Shown: positions 50,571-59,447 of the stretch, piece by piece
Layout of the letters: each line of letters begins with the position of its first letter
Numbering within the stretch: position 1 is the stretch's first letter
Origin: an uncultured Clostridia bacterium
GTDB taxonomy: Bacteria; Bacillota; Clostridia; UBA1381
Length of the DNA stretch: 64,000 nucleotides
NCBI GenBank assembly: GCA_947585795.1
Contig: CANPXG010000002.1
Span: 1-64,000 of the forward strand
Direction of reading: 5' to 3'
Notes under the pieces: model-generated
What the model saw: only the letters and a program-made list of their open reading frames with translations
Told to the model about the DNA's origin: nothing
Databases searched by the model: none
Program-made: the position numbers and the translations under genes

Positions 50571-52007
50571 ATGTTAGCGAGTGAACTTATTGGCGAAAAA
50601 TGGCTCGAAGAGCATGATGATATAGATATATCGGGTATCGCGTATGATTCGCGCAACGTCCTTCCCGGAAATTTGTTCGTGTGTATAAAGGGTTACGAAA
50701 CGGACGGACATAAATTCGCGAAAATGGCGGAGGAAAACGGTGCGGCGCTGATAGTGGCACAGAATAAAATCGACGTTAACGTGCCGGTGTGGTACGTTGA
50801 AAATTCAAGGACAGCCATAGCGGATATAGCGGCGCGCTATTACGGACATCCCTCGAATAAATTTAAGCTGATAGGCGTTACGGGTACGAACGGTAAAACG
50901 ACGATAACGTACCTTATAAAGAGTATTATAGAAGCTGCAGGAATGACGATAGGCGTGATCGGCACAAATCAGAATATAATAGGCGACAAGGTGCTCGTAA
51001 CTCAGAGTACCACGCCGACAACGCCGAACGCGCTCGAGCTTCAGCAGCTTTTCGCGGAAATGGTAGACGGTGACGCGCAGTGCGTTGTTATGGAGGTGTC
51101 GAGCCACGCGCTCGAGCTTGAGAGAGTACACGGCTGTCACTTCGACGTGGGTGTGTTCACGAACCTTACGCGCGATCATCTCGACTTCCACGGTACTATG
51201 GAAAATTATCTTAACGCGAAGGCGAAGCTGTTCGATATAAGCGATAAGGGCGTTGTGAATTTTGACGACGAGGGCGGTAAGAAGATAGTAAGCAGCGCGA
51301 AGTGCGATATACTTACCGTCGGTATGAACGACGGGTGTGAGCTTAAAGCTCAAAATATAGCGATAACGGCAAGAGGCTCCGATTTTGAGGCTTCGTACAA
51401 GGGTAAGACGTATCCCGTCCATATAGCCATTCCCGGCAAGTTCAGCGTGTATAACGCGATATGCGCCATGGGCGCGGCTATCGAGCTCGGTATCGATATG
51501 GAAACAATAATAAAGGGACTTAAAAACGCGTCCGGTGTTCTCGGTCGCGTTGAGGTGGTCCCCACCGATACGGATTACACCGTTATCATAGACTACGCGC
51601 ACACTCCCGACGGGTTGGAGAATATTATTTCCACCGTCAAGGAATTTGCGAAGGGGAAGGTAATTACTCTGTTCGGCTGCGGCGGTGACAGAGATAACAC
51701 AAAACGCGCCGTTATGGGTGAAATAGCGGGCAGACTGTCCGATTTCAGCATAATAACGTCGGACAATCCGCGTACGGAGGATCCGCTTAAGATAGTAAAG
51801 CAGATAGAGGAAGGCATGAAGCGCACGGACGGCAAGTACATTGCCATAACGGACAGACGAGAGGCGATAGCCTACGCGCTCGACAACGCCGAGAAGGATG
51901 ACGTGATCATACTGGCGGGTAAGGGACAGGAAACTTATCAGATAATAGGTAAGGAAAAGCATGACTTCGACGAGCGCGTTGAGGTGTATAAGCACCTTAA
52001 TAAGTAA
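50571..52007 (+). CDS. murE: UDP-MurNAc-tripeptide synthetase, meso-DAP-adding (MurE)
   Basis: ATP-dependent ligase of 478 aa that adds the third residue of the peptidoglycan stem peptide. It shows the ATP loop GVTGTNGKTTITYL, STTPTTPNALELQ, and SDNPRTEDPLKI; the DNPR motif predicts meso-diaminopimelate rather than lysine as substrate, in line with dapL and dapF in this window. The ATG at 50571 follows AGGGGGA; the longer TTG start at 50550 is unlikely. Confidence 0.96.
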   Translation: MLASELIGEKWLEEHDDIDISGIAYDSRNVLPGNLFVCIKGYETDGHKFAKMAEENGAALIVAQNKIDVNVPVWYVENSRTAIADIAARYYGHPSNKFKLIGVTGTNGKTTITYLIKSIIEAAGMTIGVIGTNQNIIGDKVLVTQSTTPTTPNALELQQLFAEMVDGDAQCVVMEVSSHALELERVHGCHFDVGVFTNLTRDHLDFHGTMENYLNAKAKLFDISDKGVVNFDDEGGKKIVSSAKCDILTVGMNDGCELKAQNIAITARGSDFEASYKGKTYPVHIAIPGKFSVYNAICAMGAAIELGIDMETIIKGLKNASGVLGRVEVVPTDTDYTVIIDYAHTPDGLENIISTVKEFAKGKVITLFGCGGDRDNTKRAVMGEIAGRLSDFSIITSDNPRTEDPLKIVKQIEEGMKRTDGKYIAITDRREAIAYALDNAEKDDVIILAGKGQETYQIIGKEKHDFDERVEVYKHLNK

Positions 52008-52012
52008 TTTAA

Positions 52013-52045
52013 AAGGGCGGGGGAAGTATTACCGCCCTTATTTTT
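52013..52045 (+). terminator. Terminator-like hairpin between murE and murF
   Basis: Perfect 8-bp stem 52013-52020/52032-52039 with an 11-base loop, then A and five T residues. It may lower expression of the distal cluster relative to the proximal part. Confidence 0.6.
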
Positions 52046-52076
52046 AAGCATATGACAAAAAGAGAGGTAAAGCTGT

Positions 52077-53447
52077 ATGCAGGTATTAACGATAGGCGAT
52101 ATATTAAACGCGACGGGCGGTAAGCTTTTGAGTGGAGAAAAGGATACCGTTATACGCGATATAACGACGGATTCGAGAAAACCGGCACCGGGCGCGCTGT
52201 TTGTGCCGATAATCGGTGAAAAGTTTGACGGTCACGAGTTTATACAGGCGGCGTTCGACCAAGGCGTGGAAGCGTCGCTTACGCAAAAGGACACGGATCT
52301 GCTCGTCGGTAAAACGATAATAAAGGTGGACGATACCTTTAAGGCTTTGGGCGACATTGCGAGATATTACAAGCAAAAGTACAACGTGCCCACCGTCGCC
52401 GTCACGGGCAGCGTCGGTAAGACGACAACGAAGGATATGCTTGCGGCGGCGCTCTCGGGTAAGTATAAAACGCTTAAGACAGAGCATAGCTTTAATAACG
52501 AGATAGGACTTCCTCTTACCGTGTTCAGACTTGAAAAGGAACACGAGGCAATAGTTTTGGAAATGGGTATGAACCACTTCGGGGAGATCGAGCGCCTTGC
52601 GTCGATAGGCAGACCTGACGTGGCTGTAATAACGAATATAGGTCAGTCGCACATAGAGCATCTTGGTTCGCGCGAGGGTATATTCAAGGCGAAAATGGAA
52701 ATCACGAAGCTGTTTACCGAAAAAAACACGCTTATCGTGAACGGCGACGATGATTTTCTGTCGAAAATAAAAGGGACCGTGCCATTCAAGGTCGTGTACT
52801 ACGGTATAAAGAACCCCGAAAACGACGTGTACGCGAAGGATATACGCGCTATGGGACTTCAGGGTATAGAATTTACCGCAGTCATAGGCGGCGAAGAGTA
52901 CAGCGTGCGCGTAAACGTTCCCGGTGAGCATAACGTGTATAACGCGCTTGCGGCTATATGCGTGGGACGCGCGTTTGATGTGCCAACAGACAAAATCATA
53001 GAGGGCATAAGGAGCTTCGAGCTTACGGAAATGCGTATGGCTGTCGAGGAGTACGAGGGTATAACGATAATAAACGACTGCTTCAACGCGTCGCCCGACT
53101 CGATAAAGGCGGCTTTAAGGGTGCTGGGAAGCGTGCAGGGCAAAAGGCGCGTGGCGGTGCTCGGCGACATTCTCGAAATGGGTGAGTACGCCGAAAAGGC
53201 GCATTACGACTTGGGAAAAGCCGTATGCGAAAACGGCGTGGATATGCTTATAACAGCGGGTGAGAATATGAAATTGCTCGCGAAGGGAGCAGCCGACAGC
53301 GGTATGAAAAACATTGTAAGCTTTGACAAAACTCTTGAAGCGTGCGCTTTCGTCAAGGAGGAAATCAAAAGCGGCGACGCTGTTCTCATAAAAGCGTCGC
53401 ACGGTATGCGCTTTGAGCAAATTTACGACGCGATCAAGGGGAATTAA
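52077..53447 (+). CDS. murF: UDP-MurNAc-tripeptide:D-Ala-D-Ala ligase
   Basis: Adds D-Ala-D-Ala to complete the pentapeptide. The 456-aa protein has DSRKPAPGALFVPI, the ATP loop VTGSVGKTTTKDML, HSFNNEIGLPLTVF, EMGMNHFGEI and INDCFNASPDSIKAAL, all typical of MurF. AGAGAGG precedes the ATG. It is separated from murE by a 69-base gap holding a hairpin. Confidence 0.96.
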   Translation: MQVLTIGDILNATGGKLLSGEKDTVIRDITTDSRKPAPGALFVPIIGEKFDGHEFIQAAFDQGVEASLTQKDTDLLVGKTIIKVDDTFKALGDIARYYKQKYNVPTVAVTGSVGKTTTKDMLAAALSGKYKTLKTEHSFNNEIGLPLTVFRLEKEHEAIVLEMGMNHFGEIERLASIGRPDVAVITNIGQSHIEHLGSREGIFKAKMEITKLFTEKNTLIVNGDDDFLSKIKGTVPFKVVYYGIKNPENDVYAKDIRAMGLQGIEFTAVIGGEEYSVRVNVPGEHNVYNALAAICVGRAFDVPTDKIIEGIRSFELTEMRMAVEEYEGITIINDCFNASPDSIKAALRVLGSVQGKRRVAVLGDILEMGEYAEKAHYDLGKAVCENGVDMLITAGENMKLLAKGAADSGMKNIVSFDKTLEACAFVKEEIKSGDAVLIKASHGMRFEQIYDAIKGN

Positions 53448-53467
53448 TAGAAAAGGGATTGATATAA

Positions 53468-54493
53468 ATGGAAATTTTAAAGGAAATGCTGATGTCGTCA
53501 CTGCTCGCGTTCGCGGTCGCGCTCGCGGTAACGCTCGCCTTCGGACCTGTGTTTATACCGTGGCTGCGCAAGCTGAAATTCGGTCAGGAAATACGCGACG
53601 AGGGACCTAAGTGGCACCAAAAAAAATCCGGCACGCCGACGATGGGCGGAATAATGTTTATAACGGGTATCGCCGCCGCTATCATCGTGACGAGTATCGT
53701 CTTCGCGGTCAAAGGTAACCTTGACAAGACGTTCGGAAGATGTATACTTCTGTTCTTAATAGCATTGGGCTTCGGTATGATAGGCTTTATAGACGACTAT
53801 ATCAAGGTCGTCAAAAAGCGTAATCTCGGTCTTACAGCCGCGCAGAAATTCATTTTGCAGTTGATTTTGGCGGCGGTATACGTGATAGTGCTCTACCTTA
53901 TGGGCGCTTTGGACACGGCGATAAAAATCCCGTTTACCGATATGGAATGGACTATGCCGATATGGCTGTATATACCGTTTGTGATGTTCGTGGTCGTGGG
54001 CGTTGTAAACGCGGTAAATCTCACGGACGGACTTGACGGTCTTGCGTCGAGCGTCACGGCGGCGGTGAGCGTATTTTTCGCGCTGGCTTCGTATATCGCC
54101 TTCAGCGAGTACGGCGTTACGGTATTTTCAATGGCGATTTTCGGCGGACTTTTGGGATTTTTGTGCTACAACAGGTACCCCGCGAAGGTGTTTATGGGCG
54201 ATACCGGCTCGCTCTTTTTGGGAGCGTCGGTCGCGCTTATGGCGATAGATTTGAGAATACCGATATTACTGATAATCGTGGGCTTTGTGTATTTTATGGA
54301 AACGCTGTCGGTGATCATGCAGACCGCGTATTTCAAGTACACAAAGAAAAAGTACGGTGAGGGACGGAGAATATTTAAGATGAGCCCGCTGCACCACCAT
54401 TTTGAGATGTGCGGCTGGAAGGAGAAGAAAATAGTAGGCGTGTTTACGCTTGTAACGGTTATTCTCTGCGTTATAGCGTGGTTTGGCTTATAA
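53468..54493 (+). CDS. mraY: Phospho-MurNAc-pentapeptide transferase
   Basis: Integral membrane enzyme of 341 aa that transfers phospho-MurNAc-pentapeptide to undecaprenyl phosphate, making lipid I. About ten transmembrane segments; hallmark loops GFIDDYIKVVKKRNLGL, NLTDGLDGLA, GDTGSLFLGA and SPLHHHFEMCGWKE. Directly followed by ftsW; the murD gene that usually stands between them is missing here. Confidence 0.97.
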   Translation: MEILKEMLMSSLLAFAVALAVTLAFGPVFIPWLRKLKFGQEIRDEGPKWHQKKSGTPTMGGIMFITGIAAAIIVTSIVFAVKGNLDKTFGRCILLFLIALGFGMIGFIDDYIKVVKKRNLGLTAAQKFILQLILAAVYVIVLYLMGALDTAIKIPFTDMEWTMPIWLYIPFVMFVVVGVVNAVNLTDGLDGLASSVTAAVSVFFALASYIAFSEYGVTVFSMAIFGGLLGFLCYNRYPAKVFMGDTGSLFLGASVALMAIDLRIPILLIIVGFVYFMETLSVIMQTAYFKYTKKKYGEGRRIFKMSPLHHHFEMCGWKEKKIVGVFTLVTVILCVIAWFGL

Positions 54494-54523
54494 TTTCACC
54501 TTATTGAAAAGGAGAGTTGTATA

Positions 54524-55705
54524 ATGGCTGCGACAGCGTATCCGAACAGGAGAGTAAAACAGAATAGAAAAAACGCGCCGCGCAAAATCGTCGGTAAACC
54601 GGTGCGTCCCGTCACCGCGACGTATATAGACTATACGTTTTTGTTTATAGTCGTTCTTTTGCTCGCCTCGGGACTTGTAATGCTGCTGTCGGCATCCGCG
54701 CCGAGCGCGAACAGGATCTACGGGAACTCGTACTACTTTTTCCTGAAACAGCTCGGCTGCGCGATGATCGGGCTTATCGGTATGTGGTTCGTGTCAAAAA
54801 TAAACTACAACGTGTATAAAAAGCTCGCGCCGAAGATGATGCTCGTGTGCGTGATACTGCTTGTATGCGTGCTTATACCGGGAATAGGTGTGTCGCATAA
54901 CGGTTCAAGACGCTGGCTCAACACGCCGTTTATCGAGATACAGCCGTCGGAGTTCGTGAAGCCGGTCATAGCGATGTATTTCGCGCGGCTCATAGACGAC
55001 GGTAAGTACGATTTGAAAAAAATTAAGGGTAATTTGCCCTACATAGGCGTTATGGCGATAGTGCTCGCGCTCATGCTCATGGAAACGCATCTAAGCGGCG
55101 CGATAGTTATCGCGGGTATAGGCGTGAGCGTGATGATAGCGGGCGGTACGCCGATCAAGCCGGTACTTATAGGAGTTATAATACTGTTCCCGATCGCGAT
55201 TTTCGCGGTGTATAACATGAGTGACGTGCGGTGGGCGAGAGTGACGAGCTTCCTAAATCCGTTCCGTGACATCAGGAACGAGAGCTATCAGGTCGCGCAG
55301 GGACTTTACGCGATAGGCTCAGGCGGTATTTTCGGCGTGGGCTTGGGACGAAGTGTGCAAAAATATTATTTGCCCGAGCCGTACAATGATTTTATATTCA
55401 CGATAGTGTGTGAGGAGCTTGGACTTGTCGGCGCGGCGGTCGTGATACTGCTGTTTGCCGCGCTTATCATAAGAGCCGTGAGGATAGCGATGAACGCGCC
55501 CGACACGTACAGCGCGCTTGTCGCGATAGGTATAGCGGCGCATATGGCGATACAGACGATACTGAATATCGCCGTCGCGACTTCGACAGTGCCGAATACG
55601 GGCGTGTCGCTGCCGTTCTTCAGTTACGGCGGTACGGCGATAATAACGTTGCTTATGGAAATGGGCGTGCTTTTAAATATTTCCAAGTATTCGGTTAAAA
55701 ATTAG
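54524..55705 (+). CDS. ftsW: SEDS peptidoglycan glycosyltransferase FtsW/SpoVE
   Basis: Polytopic membrane protein of 393 aa, a SEDS-family glycan polymerase that works with the class B PBP of the same cluster. The N terminus is basic and cytoplasmic (to about 32). Family markers include NGSRRWLNTPFIEIQPSEFVK, ETHLSGAIVI, QGLYAIGSGGIFGVGLGRS and the final NTGVSLPFFSYGGT, given here in parts. In spore formers the corresponding gene between mraY and murG is often spoVE; sequence alone cannot decide. Confidence 0.95.
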   Translation: MAATAYPNRRVKQNRKNAPRKIVGKPVRPVTATYIDYTFLFIVVLLLASGLVMLLSASAPSANRIYGNSYYFFLKQLGCAMIGLIGMWFVSKINYNVYKKLAPKMMLVCVILLVCVLIPGIGVSHNGSRRWLNTPFIEIQPSEFVKPVIAMYFARLIDDGKYDLKKIKGNLPYIGVMAIVLALMLMETHLSGAIVIAGIGVSVMIAGGTPIKPVLIGVIILFPIAIFAVYNMSDVRWARVTSFLNPFRDIRNESYQVAQGLYAIGSGGIFGVGLGRSVQKYYLPEPYNDFIFTIVCEELGLVGAAVVILLFAALIIRAVRIAMNAPDTYSALVAIGIAAHMAIQTILNIAVATSTVPNTGVSLPFFSYGGTAIITLLMEMGVLLNISKYSVKN

Positions 55706-55737
55706 CCGTTTTGCGGGAGAAAAGGGTGGATCGATTT

Positions 55738-56844
55738 ATGAGAGTTATATTTGCCGGCGGCGGTACGGGCGGACATATAAATCCCGCCATATCCATAGCC
55801 GATCACGCCGCGTCGAAGGACAGTGAGTTTGAGGCGGTTTTTATCGGTACGAAAAGCGGTATGGAAACGAAGCTTGTCCCGAAAGCGGGGTATGAGCTTA
55901 GGTTTATAGATATAGCGGGCTTTGACAGGAAGCATCTTTTGAAGAATATATCAGTCCTAAGAAAGCTCAGCAAAGCAAAGAATGACTGTAAGAAAATAAT
56001 CAGGGAGTTTAAGCCCGACTGTATAGTGTGCACCGGCGGCTACGTCAGCGGACCTGTCGCTATAGCGTCGAAAAAAACGGGAGTGCCGTCGCTCATACAT
56101 GAGCAGAACGTGTATCCCGGGCTTACGGTGCGCGGTGCGGAAAAGTACGTGGATTATCTCGCTTTGAGCTTCGAGGAAACGGTAAATCATATAAAGCACA
56201 AGGATAAGTGCGTCGTCACCGGTAATCCCGTGCGCGCGGAGATACTTAGCGCCGATTACGGCGCGTCGCGCGAAAAGCTGGGAATAAAGAAGCCGTTCGT
56301 GCTTATTTTCGGCGGCAGTCTTGGCGCGGACAAAATTAACGACACCGTCGTGGATATGCTTGAGAGGATAATAAGCGGCGGTAAGATAGAGCTGCTTTTC
56401 GGTACGGGTGACCGTAATTATGAAAAAATTATGGGTGAGATAAAAAGACGCGGTATAACGCTTACGGACGACGTAAAAATTGTGCCGTATATAGATAATA
56501 TGGCGGAATGTATGGCGGCGGCAGACCTTGTGGTGTCGCGCGCGGGCGCGATAACCGTGAGTGAGATAGCCGCACTCGCGAAGCCGTCGATACTTATACC
56601 GTCACCGAACGTGGTGAGGAACCATCAGGAGCAGAACGCGCGCGCGTTCGAGAAAGAGGGCGCGGCGTCGGTACTCGTCGAGGAGGAGCTTACGGCGGAC
56701 GTACTGTACGAGAGGGTAATGTCGCTCGCGGGCGATAAGGACGCGCTCGGTAAAATGTCGGCGAACCTTAAAAAACTTGCAAAAACCGACGCGCTCGAAA
56801 AAATTTACGAGCTTATGGTAAAAATGTCTGAAAAAAGGAGATAA
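55738..56844 (+). CDS. murG: UDP-GlcNAc:lipid I GlcNAc transferase
   Basis: Peripheral membrane glycosyltransferase of 369 aa that turns lipid I into lipid II. It has the G-loop FAGGGTGGHINPA, GGYVSGPVAIA, HEQNVYPGLT, a second glycine loop FGGSLGADKIN, and SRAGAITVSEIAAL with PNVVRNHQEQNA at the UDP-GlcNAc site. The ATG at 55738 follows GGGTGG; the longer TTG start at 55711 seems less likely. Last recognised wall gene of the cluster. Confidence 0.96.
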   Translation: MRVIFAGGGTGGHINPAISIADHAASKDSEFEAVFIGTKSGMETKLVPKAGYELRFIDIAGFDRKHLLKNISVLRKLSKAKNDCKKIIREFKPDCIVCTGGYVSGPVAIASKKTGVPSLIHEQNVYPGLTVRGAEKYVDYLALSFEETVNHIKHKDKCVVTGNPVRAEILSADYGASREKLGIKKPFVLIFGGSLGADKINDTVVDMLERIISGGKIELLFGTGDRNYEKIMGEIKRRGITLTDDVKIVPYIDNMAECMAAADLVVSRAGAITVSEIAALAKPSILIPSPNVVRNHQEQNARAFEKEGAASVLVEEELTADVLYERVMSLAGDKDALGKMSANLKKLAKTDALEKIYELMVKMSEKRR

Positions 56845-56847
56845 CAC

Positions 56848-58074
56848 ATGAAAATATCAACGGTAAAGGGTACTAACGATTACTTGCCCGAGGAGGCGCG
56901 GCTTCGCGATCATCTGCAGAATAAGATACTCACCGCCTATACGGACGCGGGCTTTGAGCGTATAATGACTCCCGCGATAGAGGACGCGGAAAATCTTGAC
57001 AAAAGCGACGGCGGTGAAAATCTTAACCTCATATTCAAGATACTTAAGCGCGGCGATAAGCTTACGAAAGCGTTGGAGCAGGGCGGTGACCTTTGCGATA
57101 TGGGACTTAGGTACGATCTTACGCTGCCGCTGTCGAGATATTACGCAAATAACCGCGAAAAGCTGATACTTCCGGCGAAATGTATACAGATAGACAGAGT
57201 GTACCGCGCGGAAAGACCGCAGAAGGGCAGACTGCGCGAGTTTGTGCAGTGCGACATAGACATAATAGGCTCGTCGTCGCCGAGTGCGGAAACGGAGCTT
57301 ATACACACGACCGCGAAAGCGCTTTTGTCGATAGGCATAAAGGACTTCACGGTAAAAATAAACGACAGAAACATCTTAAAGGCTGTGCTTAAGAGTGCGG
57401 GATTTAAGGAAGAGGACACCGACAGCGTTTGCATAACCTTTGACAAGCTCGACAAAATAGGCGCGGACGGAGTGATCAAGGAGCTTACGGACAAGGGCTT
57501 TGACGCGTCCGCCGTAAATAATTTCAAGGACATGATCTCAAAGCCGATGACGCTCGAAAGCGTGAAGGGCTTGTCGGACGGTGCCGCCGAAAACGTGGAA
57601 GAAATAATAAATAACGTAAAAGAGCTTTCAAACGGTGAATACAATATACTGTTCGACATATCGCTCGTGCGCGGTCAGGGTTACTACACCGGTACCGTGT
57701 TCGAGGTGGTGAGCGATAAATTCAAGGGCTCGATAGCCGGCGGCGGCAGGTACGATAACCTCATCGGTAAATTTACGGGTGAAAACGTGGCGGCGGTAGG
57801 TTTTTCGATAGGCTTTGAAAGAATTTTCGCCATGCTTACAGAAGCGTCCTACGCTATACCCGACGCGAAGAGGAAAATCGCGCTCTTCCATGACAGAGCT
57901 GATACGGTAAAGGCAATAAGAGCTGCGGAGGAGCTTCGCGCCGAGTATGACGTTGTACTTTACGAAAAGCCCAAAAAACTTTCAAAATTTCTTGATAAGC
58001 TGCAATCGAAGTCGTATTACGGCTTCTGCTTCCTTGACGACAGTATTGAGATCAGGGAGCTTAAAAACAGCTGA
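56848..58074 (+). CDS. Histidyl-tRNA synthetase-like protein (HisS family)
   Basis: Class II aminoacyl-tRNA synthetase fold, 408 aa. Motif 2 is clear (VYRAERPQKGRLREFVQCDID), as is motif 3 (GGGRYDNLIGKF and VGFSIGFERI). The histidine-specific loop reads LVRGQGYYTGTVFE; authentic HisRS usually has RGLDYYT, so the Leu-Asp is replaced by Gln-Gly while the ATP-binding Arg is kept. The C-terminal anticodon domain is present but ends early (IEIRELKNS). It may be a working HisRS, a paralogue, or a HisZ-type subunit; retention of the Arg argues against HisZ. It starts 3 bases after murG, so it is cotranscribed with the wall genes. Confidence 0.75.
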   Translation: MKISTVKGTNDYLPEEARLRDHLQNKILTAYTDAGFERIMTPAIEDAENLDKSDGGENLNLIFKILKRGDKLTKALEQGGDLCDMGLRYDLTLPLSRYYANNREKLILPAKCIQIDRVYRAERPQKGRLREFVQCDIDIIGSSSPSAETELIHTTAKALLSIGIKDFTVKINDRNILKAVLKSAGFKEEDTDSVCITFDKLDKIGADGVIKELTDKGFDASAVNNFKDMISKPMTLESVKGLSDGAAENVEEIINNVKELSNGEYNILFDISLVRGQGYYTGTVFEVVSDKFKGSIAGGGRYDNLIGKFTGENVAAVGFSIGFERIFAMLTEASYAIPDAKRKIALFHDRADTVKAIRAAEELRAEYDVVLYEKPKKLSKFLDKLQSKSYYGFCFLDDSIEIRELKNS

Positions 58075-58094
58075 TCACTCCTTTTCTTCAAAAT

Positions 58095-58136
58095 CGGACG
58101 GCGGCATTTTACATGCAGCCGTTCGACCTTTTTTTA
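58095..58136 (+). terminator. Terminator of the mraZ-to-hisS-like cluster
   Basis: A 13-bp stem with one mismatch (58095-58107 with 58113-58125), then seven T residues. Confidence 0.8.
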
Positions 58137-58223
58137 TTATAAAAACGCGTCTTGTAAAAATACGCCGAAAATGGTATACTTAAAATATACAAATAAATTT
58201 TAACGGAAAGGCTGTGATGTACT

Positions 58224-59321
58224 TTGGAACTTGGATTTTACATGCCCACAAAAGTAATCGTGGGTGCTGACTGCGTCAGGAGGAACGCGGATATATTCGG
58301 TATTGGCAAGAAAGCGCTTATAGTCACCGGTGCTTCCTCCGCGAAGAAGAACGGAGCGCTTGACGATGCGGTGCACGCCCTTAAGGCGAAGAATGTTCAA
58401 TACGCCGTTTTCGATAAGGTGATGAGCAATCCGACTATAAACTGCGTGTACGAGGGCGCGGAAGCGGCTATGGAGGAGGAAGCCGACTTCATCGTGGCGA
58501 TAGGCGGAGGCTCGCCCATGGACGCTGCGAAGGCTATAGCGCTGCTCGCCGTTACCGATATAGACAAAAAAGAGCTGCTTACAGCCGACATAGGCTCGAG
58601 GGCGCTGCCGATGATACATATACCGACCACCGCCGGTACCGGCTCCGAGGTCACGCCGTACTCGATACTTACGAACCACGAGAAAAAGACAAAGGCGAGT
58701 ATCGGCGCGCCGTGCCTGTTCCCGTCCTACGCTTTGCTTGACGCGAAATATACCGATCATTTGGGCAAACGCACGACGGTCAACACAGCGATCGACGCTC
58801 TTTCACATTCCGTGGAGGGTATGATGTCGGCGCGCGCGAATATAATGGCTGACGCTATAGCGCGCGAGGGTATAAGAATTATTTCCTCGTTATTTGACAA
58901 ACTGATACAGGGCTATCTCACGCGTCCCGACAGGGAACAGCTGCTTTACGCGTCAATGCTCGGCGGCGTGGTAATTTCACAGACAAAGACGACAGCCGTA
59001 CATTCAATGGGGTACTCGCTCACGTATTTCCACGGTATCGACCACGGCAGAGCGAACGGACTTCTTCTCGGTGAGTTTACGGAGTACACGGAAAGGTACG
59101 CGCCGTCAAAGGTACGGGATATTTTGAGCTGTATGAATATGACATCCGTAGGGGAGTTTAAGGCGAAGCTGTCGAGAATTTTGGGTGCGAAGGAAAAATT
59201 TGAACCGGAGGAGCTTGAAATGTACGCCGATATTGCCGACGCGGCGGGCGGTACGCGTAACAGCTTCCACCGTCCCGAAAGAGATGAAATACTGGGAATA
59301 TACAGAAAATCGCTGCTGTAG
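58224..59321 (+). CDS. Iron-containing alcohol dehydrogenase
   Basis: NAD(P)-dependent group III dehydrogenase of 365 aa. It begins MELGFYMPTKVIVG at a TTG, since no in-frame ATG gives the conserved N terminus. The nucleotide loop is AIGGGSPMDAAKA, followed by PTTAGTGSEVTPYS. Metal ligands fit Asp in LLDAKYTD and His in DALSHSVEG, VHSMGYSLTYFHG and IDHGRANG. Substrate is unknown; relatives include butanol and 1,3-propanediol dehydrogenases, so a fermentative role is plausible. It lies alone between two terminators or promoters. Confidence 0.92.
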   Translation: MELGFYMPTKVIVGADCVRRNADIFGIGKKALIVTGASSAKKNGALDDAVHALKAKNVQYAVFDKVMSNPTINCVYEGAEAAMEEEADFIVAIGGGSPMDAAKAIALLAVTDIDKKELLTADIGSRALPMIHIPTTAGTGSEVTPYSILTNHEKKTKASIGAPCLFPSYALLDAKYTDHLGKRTTVNTAIDALSHSVEGMMSARANIMADAIAREGIRIISSLFDKLIQGYLTRPDREQLLYASMLGGVVISQTKTTAVHSMGYSLTYFHGIDHGRANGLLLGEFTEYTERYAPSKVRDILSCMNMTSVGEFKAKLSRILGAKEKFEPEELEMYADIADAAGGTRNSFHRPERDEILGIYRKSLL

Positions 59322-59385
59322 GGTATTTGGTATAATTTCACAAAAAATATGTACCATTTTGTATGGACGACATTGTTATTTTTTG

Positions 59386-59414
59386 TTTACTTTATATAAG
59401 TTTTGTGATAAAAT
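59386..59414 (+). promoter_or_regulatory. Promoter of the diguanylate cyclase gene
   Basis: TTTACT (59386-59391), 17-bp spacer, TAAAAT (59409-59414), 34 bases before the ATG with AAAGGAG as ribosome site. Confidence 0.65.
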
Positions 59415-59447
59415 AACAGTAAGATAGGTAGAGAAAGGAGCAATATT

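Noticed and set aside
50805..51995. Minus-strand frame of 396 residues opposite murE
   Set aside because: Fully antisense to a well-conserved gene, with low-complexity Arg/Tyr/His-rich composition and no ribosome site.
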